A DNA stretch of 19,562 nucleotides from CAYLLN01 sp040901775 (GTDB lineage: Bacteria > Planctomycetota > Planctomycetia > Pirellulales > Pirellulaceae), in assembly GCA_040901775.1 (NCBI GenBank), contig JBBDYF010000189.1, positions 1 to 19,562 of the forward strand. The letters run 5' to 3'. The notes below the pieces were generated by a model. That model saw only the letters and a program-made list of their open reading frames with translations, did not search any database and was not told where the DNA came from. The translations under genes were made by a program, and so were the position numbers. This document shows, in pieces, positions 6,891-13,220 of this stretch; position 1 is the first letter of the stretch, and every line of letters begins with the position of its first letter.

Positions 6891-7916
6891 ATGCTGCTCG
6901 ACGAACCACTCCCGCAAATCAAGCCGCTGATGATCGGCGGCGTGTCGATCGATCCGCCGATTTTGCAGGCCCCGATGGCGGGCTACACGAATTATGCCTA
7001 CCGGCAGATCGTGCGCCAGTACGGCGGGGCGGGGCTGCTCGCCACCGAAATGGTGTCGGCCCGCGGCTTCGTCTGGATGGACGAGCACGAGGCCGAGCAC
7101 CCCGACCGGCTGTGGGGGGTGAAAGACGAGCCCCGACCGCTGGCGGTGCAAATGTGGGATAACGATCCCGAGACCATGGCCAAGGTCGGCAGCCGCTTGG
7201 CGGGCGAATACGGCGTCAGCGTGGTCGATATCAACTTTGGCTGCCCGGTGCGCGACGTAACCGAAAAGGCCCACAGCGGCTCGTACCTGCTGAAGTTTCC
7301 CGAGCGAATCCACGCGATCGTCAGCCGGGTGGTCGAGGCTTGCCGGCCGACGCCGGTCACCGCCAAGATTCGCCTGGGATGCACGCGCGATCGCATCACG
7401 GCGCTGGAGGTGGCCCAGGCGGTCGAATCGGCCGGGGCGGCGGCCCTGACAGTGCATGGACGGGTGGCCGCCGACTTTTTCAAGGGGAGCGCCGACTGGG
7501 AGCGGATTTCCGAAATCAAGCAGCATTTGCAGCGGATTCCGCTGATCGGCAACGGCGACCTCGATTCGGCCGAGAAGGTGGTCGAAGCGTTTCGCCGCTA
7601 CCAGGTCGATGGGGTGATGATCGCCCGGGCCTCGCTCGGCCGGCCGTGGCTCTTTGCCCAGGCCGCCGCGGCCTTGCGCGGCGAACCGATTCCGCCCGAT
7701 CCCGACGCCGCCGAGCAGCGCCGCGTGCTGCTGTGGCACTACGAATTGTGCTGCGAGCGGTTCGGCGAAGAGAAGGGGACGGTGCTGATGCGCAAATTCG
7801 CCTGCAACTATGCCCAGGGCAAGCATGGGGCCCGCTTTTTCCGCACGCACGTCGGGCAGGTGAAGACTCGGCAGGAGTTTCTTGCGGTGGTGGAGGAACA
7901 CTTTCCGCGGGAGTAG
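6891..7916 (+). CDS. dus: tRNA-dihydrouridine synthase (DusB-like)
   Basis: FMN- and NADPH-dependent reduction of uridines in tRNA D-loops. The 341-aa product has the family start ILQAPMAGYTNYAYR (FMN-binding barrel entry). The catalytic segment NFGCPVRDVTEKAHSGSYLL has the proton-donor Cys at 118, and LTVHGR, IPLIGNGDL and GVMIARASLGRPWLF are FMN-phosphate and barrel motifs. A helical Dus tail covers about residues 263-341. The ATG at 6891 was chosen because everything upstream in frame (to 6528) overlaps the antisense fthC gene and does not look like Dus. The spacing and sequence are closest to the DusB/NifR3 group, though the exact target uridine cannot be read. The last 79 codons recur, diverged, at 8485-8721. 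Confidence 0.93.
   Translation: MLLDEPLPQIKPLMIGGVSIDPPILQAPMAGYTNYAYRQIVRQYGGAGLLATEMVSARGFVWMDEHEAEHPDRLWGVKDEPRPLAVQMWDNDPETMAKVGSRLAGEYGVSVVDINFGCPVRDVTEKAHSGSYLLKFPERIHAIVSRVVEACRPTPVTAKIRLGCTRDRITALEVAQAVESAGAAALTVHGRVAADFFKGSADWERISEIKQHLQRIPLIGNGDLDSAEKVVEAFRRYQVDGVMIARASLGRPWLFAQAAAALRGEPIPPDPDAAEQRRVLLWHYELCCERFGEEKGTVLMRKFACNYAQGKHGARFFRTHVGQVKTRQEFLAVVEEHFPRE
7680..7916 (+). repeat. Upstream copy of a 237-bp duplicated dus tail
   Basis: This segment, the last 79 codons of dus including its stop, matches 8485-8721 at a constant offset of 805 bp with no gaps. By hand count about 24 of 237 bases differ (roughly 90% identity). Most differences are synonymous. Confidence 0.93.
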
Positions 7917-7932
7917 CTGAAGGCCGGTGGAC

Positions 7933-8290
7933 TTACAGCAGATGTCGGCGATTCCGCAACTTCAATTCGGCGCAGCAGGGGCAAGGAAGAACTCCCAATC
8001 GTTGCCTGGCAAGCGTTCCGCGCCCCAGCGATGAAACTGGTTTAGAAACGACAGTCCTGCCAACGTCAACGGTGAATTCGGTTACTTCGCAAACCATTCC
8101 CTCGCCCAACCCTCGTGCCGAAGCTGGCGAGTTGTGCGTCGGCATCCTCAAACGACCTGCCAACGCCCACGACGCGGCCCTCGGCGATCGCTAGAAAAGC
8201 GCCTGGCTCGTAACGCTGACCATCGATCTCGCGGCCTAGGCAGATCTCGCGCGTCAGGCGCTCATTTTCGAGATGCTCTTTGGTTGCCAT
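7933..8290 (-). pseudogene. Small DUF5678-like gene, apparently frameshifted
   Basis: From the ATG at 8290 (good AGGA 4 nt upstream) the frame reads MATKEHLENERLTREICLGR, then YEPGAFLAIAEGRVVGVGRS and FEDADAQLASFG. This is the pattern of small planctomycete proteins related to DUF5678 (a W/F-hydrophobic strand, 'EGRVVGVG', then an acidic helix). That frame then runs through meaningless codons to a stop at 8066. In the neighbouring frame (+1 in the minus-strand direction) the expected continuation appears: GEGMVCEVTEFTVDVGRT, running on to a stop at 7933. One inserted or deleted base near 8105-8120 would restore a single ORF of about 119 codons. The gene lies between the two copies of the dus tail. 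The function of the family is unknown, and the family call is from pattern memory. Confidence 0.5.
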
Positions 8291-8478
8291 AGTTTCCTGC
8301 CCCATACGATGGGTAGGATCGCCCTTGCCCCGAAATCGACAGAACTCCACTCTTCAACGATACCTTTCGACGCTTGGATATTCAACCGAAAGCTGGCCAG
8401 TGCGAATCCAGCGTCTTTGACAGATAGATTTGCTTCGCGCCCTATTTCGCCAAGTCACGCGCATTCTGCACGCGATTC

Positions 8479-8721
8479 TTGAGCGGCGAACCGATCCCGC
8501 CCGATCCCGACGCCGCGGAGCAGCGCCGCGTGCTGCTGTGGCACTACGAATTGTGCTGCGAGCGGTTCGGCGAAGAGAAGGGAACCGTGTTGATGCGGAA
8601 GTTCGCCAGCAACTATGCTCAGGGGAAGCACGGGGCCCGCGTTTTCCGCACGCACGTCGGCCAGGTCAAGACGCGGGCAGAGTTTTTCGCCGTGGTAGAG
8701 GAACACTTTCCGCCGGAGTAA
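8479..8721 (+). pseudogene. Orphan C-terminal fragment of a second dus gene
   Basis: An 80-codon ORF starting with TTG whose residues 3 to 80 match the C-terminal tail of the dus gene ending at 7916. It differs at only five amino acids (C to S, F to V, Q to A, L to F, R to P) but at about 15 further codons synonymously. The barrel, FMN site and catalytic Cys are all absent, so it cannot be a functional Dus. Upstream of 8485 similarity stops abruptly. The excess of synonymous change indicates the copy diverged while still under selection as part of a full-length gene and lost its 5' part later. No Shine-Dalgarno precedes the TTG. Confidence 0.85.
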
Positions 8722-8811
8722 CGCCCACACGTTTAACCCGCAGCCGGAGGCGCAGGCTGGGCGCATCACCCGCAGCCGCCAGCGCGGGATCGGCAAAACG
8801 CGCAAGAAACA
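8722..8811. other. Intergenic segment after the dus fragment
   Basis: About 90 bp of GC-rich DNA with imperfect repeats of CCCGCAGCCG (8737-8746 and 8769-8778). No coding signal was seen. Confidence 0.4.
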
Positions 8812-8840
8812 TTGGTTGTGGCCGGTGAGCTTGCTATATT
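8812..8840 (+). promoter_or_regulatory. Promoter for the NSS transporter
   Basis: TTGGTT (8812-8817) and TATATT (8835-8840) are separated by exactly 17 bp. Transcription would begin near 8847, about 60 nt before the GTG start at 8909. The -10 is near consensus; the -35 matches only at TTG and is the weaker part. Confidence 0.5.
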
Positions 8841-8908
8841 GGCGGCCTCATCGCGCCGAGCACCGCGCGACTTGAGCGCCTTCTTGATCCACACGCCAGG
8901 AGCACGCA

Positions 8909-10471
8909 GTGAGCGGAAAGCCCCAGGTTGAACAGTTCGCTACGCGGATCGGCGTCATTCTCGCCGTCGCCGGTTCAGCCGTCGGGCTGGGCAACTTCCT
9001 TCGCTTTCCCGGGCAGGCGGCCCAGAACGGCGGCGGTGCGTTCATGATTCCGTATTTCGTGGCGCTCTTGCTGCTGGGCATTCCGCTGGGTTGGGCCGAG
9101 TGGACGATGGGGCGCTACGCCGGCACGCGCGGCTTCAATTCGGCGCCGGGCATTTTTTCGGTGATCTGGCCGCATCGCTTCGCCAAATACTTTGGCTCCA
9201 TCGCCCTGCTGATACCGCTCGTCATTTACATGTATTACGTCGTCATCGAGGCCTGGTGCCTGGGATACGCCTGGTATTACCTGACGGGCGATTTGATGCT
9301 CGGCGCGGGAACCGAAAAGTACGACACGTTTTTCAACAGCTTTGTGGGAACGCACAAAGACGGCTTTTTGTACGAAGGGGGGCACGGGCAGGTATTTTAT
9401 TTCATTTTAATGACGTTCATTCTCAACTTCATTTTAATTTATCAAGGCATCTCGAAGGGGATTGAAACCTTCTGCTCTTATGCGATGCCGGTGATGGCGG
9501 TGTGCGCGTTGTGCGTGCTGGTGCGAGTGCTGACGCTCGGCACGCCTGACCCAGCCAGGCCCGATCAGAATGTTCTCAACGGCTTGGGGTTCATGTGGAA
9601 TCCCGATTTCTCGCAGATATTCAATCCCAAAACCTGGCTGGCGGCGGCGGGGCAAATCTTCTTCAGCCTATCGGTCGGCTTTGGCGTCATCATTAACTAC
9701 GCCAGCTACCTCAAAAAGAAAGACGACGTAGTACTGAGCGGTTTGACCGCCAACTCCATGAACGAGTTCTTCGAAGTCTGCCTGGGAGGGCTGATCACCA
9801 TTCCGGCAGCCTTCGTCTTTCTGGGCGCCACCGCCTTGGTCGGCAATTTCGGCACGTTCGACTTGGGCTTTAAAACGCTGCCCAATGTCTTCGACGCCAT
9901 GCCTGCCGGCCGCCTGTTTGGTTTCCTCTGGTTCTTCATGCTCTTTCTAGCGGCGATTACCAGCAGCCTTTCGATGCTGCAGCCGGTAATCGCTTTCTTT
10001 GAAGAAGGACTGGGCCTCAAGCGGCACGCCTCGGTAGCCTTCCTAATGCTCATTACAGCCATTGGGAGCGGCTTTGTCGTCTATTTCTCGAAAGGAATGC
10101 TCGCCCTCGATACTCTCGATTTTTGGATCGGAACGATGGCGATCGTGGTGCTGGCCCTGGTTCAATCGGTCCTTTACGCCTGGATATTCGGCATCCAGCG
10201 CGGCCACCGGGAAGCCCACCACGGCGCTCACCTCCGCATTCCCTGGTTCATTCAACTCACGCTCAAGTACATTACTCCCTTGTTTCTGATCGGCATTTTC
10301 GTCGGAGTCTGCTGGACGCAGGGTCCAGCCTATCTCACCGCCCTATCGCAACCGGTGGCCCTGATGGCGGTCGCTTTCGCCAGTCTGGTGTGGATTTTCT
10401 TGTTGATTCTGATCCACATCGCCGGCCGCCGCTGGGAGGCGGAAGGGCGATTCAAAAATCTTGAGCCCTAA
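8909..10471 (+). CDS. Neurotransmitter:sodium symporter (NSS/SNF) family transporter
   Basis: A 520-aa inner-membrane Na+-coupled solute importer of the LeuT/MetP fold, most likely for an amino acid. TM1 carries the unwound sodium/substrate-site motif GSAVGLGNFLRFP, followed by GGGAFMIPYFVALLLLGIPL as TM2. Other hydrophobic segments continue to the C-terminus, about 12 in total, matching the family. The start is GTG at 8909: AGGAG at 8898-8902 lies 6 nt upstream and the protein then begins MSGKPQVEQFATRIGVILA, the normal position for TM1. A 53-aa single-helix gene follows after 27 bp, as in bacterial NSS systems with a small subunit such as MetP/MetS. The substrate is not identifiable by eye. 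Confidence 0.93.
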   Translation: MSGKPQVEQFATRIGVILAVAGSAVGLGNFLRFPGQAAQNGGGAFMIPYFVALLLLGIPLGWAEWTMGRYAGTRGFNSAPGIFSVIWPHRFAKYFGSIALLIPLVIYMYYVVIEAWCLGYAWYYLTGDLMLGAGTEKYDTFFNSFVGTHKDGFLYEGGHGQVFYFILMTFILNFILIYQGISKGIETFCSYAMPVMAVCALCVLVRVLTLGTPDPARPDQNVLNGLGFMWNPDFSQIFNPKTWLAAAGQIFFSLSVGFGVIINYASYLKKKDDVVLSGLTANSMNEFFEVCLGGLITIPAAFVFLGATALVGNFGTFDLGFKTLPNVFDAMPAGRLFGFLWFFMLFLAAITSSLSMLQPVIAFFEEGLGLKRHASVAFLMLITAIGSGFVVYFSKGMLALDTLDFWIGTMAIVVLALVQSVLYAWIFGIQRGHREAHHGAHLRIPWFIQLTLKYITPLFLIGIFVGVCWTQGPAYLTALSQPVALMAVAFASLVWIFLLILIHIAGRRWEAEGRFKNLEP

Positions 10472-10498
10472 CGCACTCCAGCCTTCGAGGAATTTGCC

Positions 10499-10660
10499 AT
10501 GACAACGCTCGGCTGGATCGTGATGATTCTGTCTGTCGGCTCGGTACTGGCGTTGAACGCCTTTTGCCTGTACCGGGTGCTGACATTGCCGCCGGTTGAG
10601 GTGGACAATCTGACGTCGCCGCTCGAGATCGACACCGGCGATACCAAGGATGCGGACTGA
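10499..10660 (+). CDS. Single-helix small protein, probable NSS transporter small subunit (MetS-like)
   Basis: A 53-aa ORF: MTTLGWIVMILSVGSVLALN then AFCLYRVLTLPPVEVDN, and an acidic hydrophilic tail ending DTKDAD. One membrane helix spans about residues 5-28, with the Arg at 26 marking the cytoplasmic side, so the topology is probably N-out/C-in. GAGG lies 8 nt before the ATG and the gene starts 27 bp after the NSS transporter stop. In Corynebacterium the MetP symporter needs such a small partner (MetS, about 60 aa), and small ORFs of this type follow many bacterial NSS genes. Size, helix position and linkage support the same role here. Sequence similarity to MetS itself is low by eye, so the assignment rests mainly on context. 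Confidence 0.72.
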   Translation: MTTLGWIVMILSVGSVLALNAFCLYRVLTLPPVEVDNLTSPLEIDTGDTKDAD

Positions 10661-10750
10661 AGCTCGTCCCGACATGTCATTTGGGGTGATACAGACCTTG
10701 TAAACCGTTTCTGAGAAGCTGTTTATGTTAAGTCCGAGGTCGTGCATCGC

Positions 10751-10778
10751 ATTTTTGACATAATCCCTTGTCAAAAAT
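10751..10778. promoter_or_regulatory. Perfect palindrome, candidate SufR operator
   Basis: ATTTTTGACA (10751-10760) and its exact inverse complement TGTCAAAAAT (10769-10778) flank 8 bp, TAATCCCT. The right arm overlaps the TTGTCA -35 hexamer of the promoter upstream of the sufR-like gene. A dimeric winged-helix repressor bound here would block polymerase. The position points to autoregulation by the adjacent regulator, but the binding is inferred. Confidence 0.65.
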
Positions 10779-10795
10779 CGCCGGTCGCATACGAT
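10768..10795 (+). promoter_or_regulatory. Promoter of the suf operon
   Basis: TTGTCA (10768-10773, 5 of 6 to consensus) and TACGAT (10790-10795, 4 of 6) are separated by 16 bp. Transcription would start near 10802, about 30 nt before the sufR-like ATG. It overlaps the palindrome at 10751-10778. Confidence 0.55.
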
Positions 10796-10832
10796 AGCAG
10801 TGGGAACAAGGGCCTAAGCTCCCACCTGCCGT

Positions 10833-11537
10833 ATGACCACCACCATCGAATCCTCCGACACCGCCTTGCTCGACTTGCTCCGCAAGCACGAATCGCTTAG
10901 CGTTGCGCAACTTGCTGCGGCGATGGAGGTTACGGCGACAGCGGTGCGTCAGCGACTAACCCGCTTGTTGGCCCAGGCAGACGTCCAGCGAACCACCTTG
11001 CGAGCCGGTCGCGGCCGCCCCGTACATCGCTACGAGCTGACCGAAAAAGGCCGCCGCCGAGCGGGCGCGAACTACGCCGACTTGGCAGTAGCCCTGTGGG
11101 AAGAAATTCGAGGCATTGAAGATCCGGGCGTGCGCCGCGGGCTGCTCGGCCGAATCAGCGGCCGGATGGCGGCGCTGTATGCCAGCCAAGTCAACGGTTC
11201 AACATTGGACGAGCGGATGGATTCGCTGGCCGAGATTTTCCGCGAGCGGCAAATTCCGTTCGAGGTGGATCGCTCGGGCGATTTGCCAATGCTGCACGCG
11301 GCTGCGTGTCCCTATCCGGGCTTGGCCGAGCGGGATCGCTCGGTCTGCGCGATGGAGAAAAACCTATTTTCCGAATTGTTGGGCCAGAACGTCCGGCTGA
11401 GCCATTGCCGGCTCGACGGCGATGCGTGTTGCACCTTCGAGCCGACTGCCGCGAGCGCCATCGGCCCAGACCTTGCCGGCCCGGACCTACCGAACGAGAC
11501 AAAAACAAGTATGCTATCCGGTTTGCCCATTTCCTAA
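10833..11537 (+). CDS. sufR: SufR-like winged-helix regulator with cysteine cluster
   Basis: A 234-aa transcription factor of the COG2345 type. Residues 10-75 form a winged helix-turn-helix (SVAQLAAAMEVTATAVRQRL as the recognition unit, GRGRPVHRYELTEKG as the wing). A helical dimerisation region follows, and then a C-terminal cysteine domain with C159-X12-C172-X19-C192-X6-C199-C200. In known SufR proteins such cysteines bind a 4Fe-4S cluster and the holo form represses suf; the CX12C pair is conserved here. As first gene of the operon, with a palindrome across its own -35, it is very likely the autoregulated Fe-S sensor of this suf cluster. The cysteine spacing after the second Cys differs from the CX13CX14C described for cyanobacterial SufR, so cluster type and ligands remain uncertain. 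Confidence 0.82.
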   Translation: MTTTIESSDTALLDLLRKHESLSVAQLAAAMEVTATAVRQRLTRLLAQADVQRTTLRAGRGRPVHRYELTEKGRRRAGANYADLAVALWEEIRGIEDPGVRRGLLGRISGRMAALYASQVNGSTLDERMDSLAEIFRERQIPFEVDRSGDLPMLHAAACPYPGLAERDRSVCAMEKNLFSELLGQNVRLSHCRLDGDACCTFEPTAASAIGPDLAGPDLPNETKTSMLSGLPIS

Positions 11538-11570
11538 ACCTTAAATGACCAGACGCAGGCGGCACTGCCA

Positions 11571-12218
11571 ATGACGAACCAGAACATGCGGCTACAGCCC
11601 TGGATTGAAGGGCGGCTGGAAGAGAACGTGATTACGACGACGGTCGAGCAGGCCATCAACTGGGGCCGGCAGTCGAGCATTTGGCCGATGACGTTTGGCC
11701 TGGCTTGCTGTGCCATCGAAATGATGGCCGCCGGCGCCAGCCGGTACGACATGGATCGCTTCGGCGCGGGTGCGTTTCGGGCGACGCCGCGGCAGGCGGA
11801 CTTGATGATCGTGGCTGGCACGGTGACCTACAAAATGGCGAGCCGGGTACGCCGTTTGTACAACATGATGCCAGACCCCAAGTTCGTGATTGCGATGGGT
11901 GCCTGCACGGTCGGCGGCGGGCCTTATTTCAAGTGGGGTTATCACGTCGTGAAGGGGGTCGATCTGGTCGTCCCGGTCGATGTGTACGTCCCCGGTTGTC
12001 CGCCCCGTCCCGAGGCCTTGCTTGAAGGGCTGATGCGGATTCAAGACAAGATTCGGGGCCACAAGATCGCCAAGAAAAAGAACGCCGCCCACGAGGGATT
12101 CCTATCCCTGGGCGAAAAGATGGAAGACGAACTGCCGATTCCTCACCACAGCGGCTACGCTCTGCCGGCTGTCGAAGGGGTCGATCCGTTAACCGATCAT
12201 CAGAAGATTACGGGATAG
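11571..12218 (+). CDS. nuoB: NADH-quinone oxidoreductase subunit B (NuoB), isolated from the nuo operon
   Basis: A 215-aa complex I hydrophilic-arm subunit that holds the terminal 4Fe-4S cluster N2 next to the quinone site. All four ligands are present: Cys46-Cys47 in FGLACCAIEMM, Cys112 in MGACTVGGG and Cys143 in VPGCPPRPEALLEG. RATPRQADLMIVAGT is also typical. The C-terminus beyond the core (about 165 on, KKKNAAHEGFLSLGEKMEDE) is a charged extension. It starts 33 bp after sufR and is followed 38 bp later by sufC on the same strand, without nuoA, nuoC or nuoD beside it. Co-transcription with suf genes would link N2-subunit supply to Fe-S assembly. Related group 4 hydrogenase small subunits share the motif, but the close fit to NuoB and lack of hydrogenase partners favour NuoB. 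Confidence 0.88.
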   Translation: MTNQNMRLQPWIEGRLEENVITTTVEQAINWGRQSSIWPMTFGLACCAIEMMAAGASRYDMDRFGAGAFRATPRQADLMIVAGTVTYKMASRVRRLYNMMPDPKFVIAMGACTVGGGPYFKWGYHVVKGVDLVVPVDVYVPGCPPRPEALLEGLMRIQDKIRGHKIAKKKNAAHEGFLSLGEKMEDELPIPHHSGYALPAVEGVDPLTDHQKITG

Positions 12219-12230
12219 TTCACTCCCCGT

Positions 12231-12251
12231 TCCGCACTCTGAACTCCGCAT
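12231..12251. repeat. Period-7 array between nuoB and sufC
   Basis: Three consecutive heptamers TCCGCAC, TCTGAAC, TCCGCAT immediately precede the sufC ATG at 12257. They are short and imperfect but share the 7-bp period seen at four other junctions in the window. Confidence 0.5.
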
Positions 12252-12256
12252 TTGCG

Positions 12257-13087
12257 ATGACTGATACTCTCAAAATCGAAAACCTGCACGTCTCGGTCGA
12301 AGGCAAGCCGATCCTGCGCGGCGTCAACCTGGTGATCAACCGGGGCGAAACGCACGCGCTGATGGGGCCCAACGGTTCGGGCAAAAGCACGCTCGGCCTG
12401 GTCATCATGGGGCACCCGAAGTACGCGGTGACCGCCGGCTCGATGACCTTCAACGGCGTGGACATACTGGAAAAAGCGGCCGACGAGCGGGCCCGCCTTG
12501 GTTTGTTTTATGCCTTTCAGCGGCCGGTGGCCATTCCGGGAGTGAAGCTGGCCGATTTCCTGCGGCACGCCGCGACGAACGTTCGCCAGCCGGATCGAAA
12601 AGAGGGCGAAGAACTGATGCCGATGCGCGAGTTCCGCAAGGAACTGAAGGGGAAGATGGAGCAGTTGCGGATGGACCCGGAATTTGCCCGGCGATACGTA
12701 AACGACGGTTTTTCCGGCGGCGAAATGAAGCGGGCCGAAATCCTGCAACTCGCCATGCTGCAACCGAAGATCGCCATTCTGGACGAAACCGATAGCGGAC
12801 TCGACGCCGATGCGGTGCGGCTGGCCAGCCAGTCGATCGCCGAGATCGGCCGCGAGAAGATGGGCCTGTTAATCATCACGCATCACGACAAGCTGCTCGA
12901 ACACAACCCGCCCGACTTTACTCACGTCATCCTCGGCGGACGCATCGTCGAAAGCAGCCGGGGCATGGAATTGGCCAACGAATTGCATACCCAGGGGTAC
13001 GACCGCATCCGCCAGACGTATCCGCAGGCCGCGGAAGAGAACCGACAGATGGCGGAGAAGGAAGAACCGGCAGCGGCGGTGGCATAA
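12257..13087 (+). CDS. sufC: Fe-S cluster assembly ATPase SufC
   Basis: ABC-type ATPase of the SufBCD scaffold; ATP binding drives the conformational change that exposes the cluster-assembly site at the SufB-SufD interface. The 276-aa product has Walker A GPNGSGKST at residues 37-45, the ABC signature FSGGEMKR (Ser153), and Walker B IAILDETDSGLD (Asp176, Glu177). The ETDSGLD form is characteristic of SufC in place of EPTSGLD. The H-loop is ITHHDKLLE. The C-terminal ~20 residues are extra and Glu/Ala-rich compared with typical 250-aa SufC. It is followed by sufB after a 133-bp repeat-bearing gap, unusually long for partner subunits. Confidence 0.97.
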   Translation: MTDTLKIENLHVSVEGKPILRGVNLVINRGETHALMGPNGSGKSTLGLVIMGHPKYAVTAGSMTFNGVDILEKAADERARLGLFYAFQRPVAIPGVKLADFLRHAATNVRQPDRKEGEELMPMREFRKELKGKMEQLRMDPEFARRYVNDGFSGGEMKRAEILQLAMLQPKIAILDETDSGLDADAVRLASQSIAEIGREKMGLLIITHHDKLLEHNPPDFTHVILGGRIVESSRGMELANELHTQGYDRIRQTYPQAAEENRQMAEKEEPAAAVA

Positions 13088-13111
13088 CACAAGGAAGATG
13101 ACGAAGCACGA

Positions 13112-13182
13112 ATGACCAATGACCAATGACCAATGACCAATGACCAATGACGAATGAACTAATGAATGACAGTTTGGTCATT
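13112..13182. repeat. Heptamer array with inverted copies between sufC and sufB
   Basis: Five perfect tandem copies of ATGACCA (13112-13146) are followed by ATGACGA and ATGAACT, to 13160. The inverted form TTGGTCATT occurs at 13174-13182, with TGTCATTTGG just after. In mRNA the left array can pair with the right inverted copy, giving a hairpin of at least nine pairs about 40 nt before the sufB ATG. The many ATG triplets on the plus strand are not in a useful ORF. Confidence 0.9.
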
Positions 13183-13220
13183 CAGACTTTGTCATTTGGA
13201 TTTCCGAAAGATAATGGACC

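Noticed and set aside
6792..7901. 369-codon minus-strand frame opposite dus
   Set aside because: Antisense shadow of the dus gene, with no domain or plausible start context.
10661..10750. Small RNA or terminator after the NSS small-subunit gene
   Set aside because: No strong hairpin with a T-tract and no promoter were found; only weak self-complementarity around TTCTGAGAA.
13112..13160. CRISPR array
   Set aside because: The repeat unit is 7 bp with no spacers and no cas genes; it is a simple tandem array.
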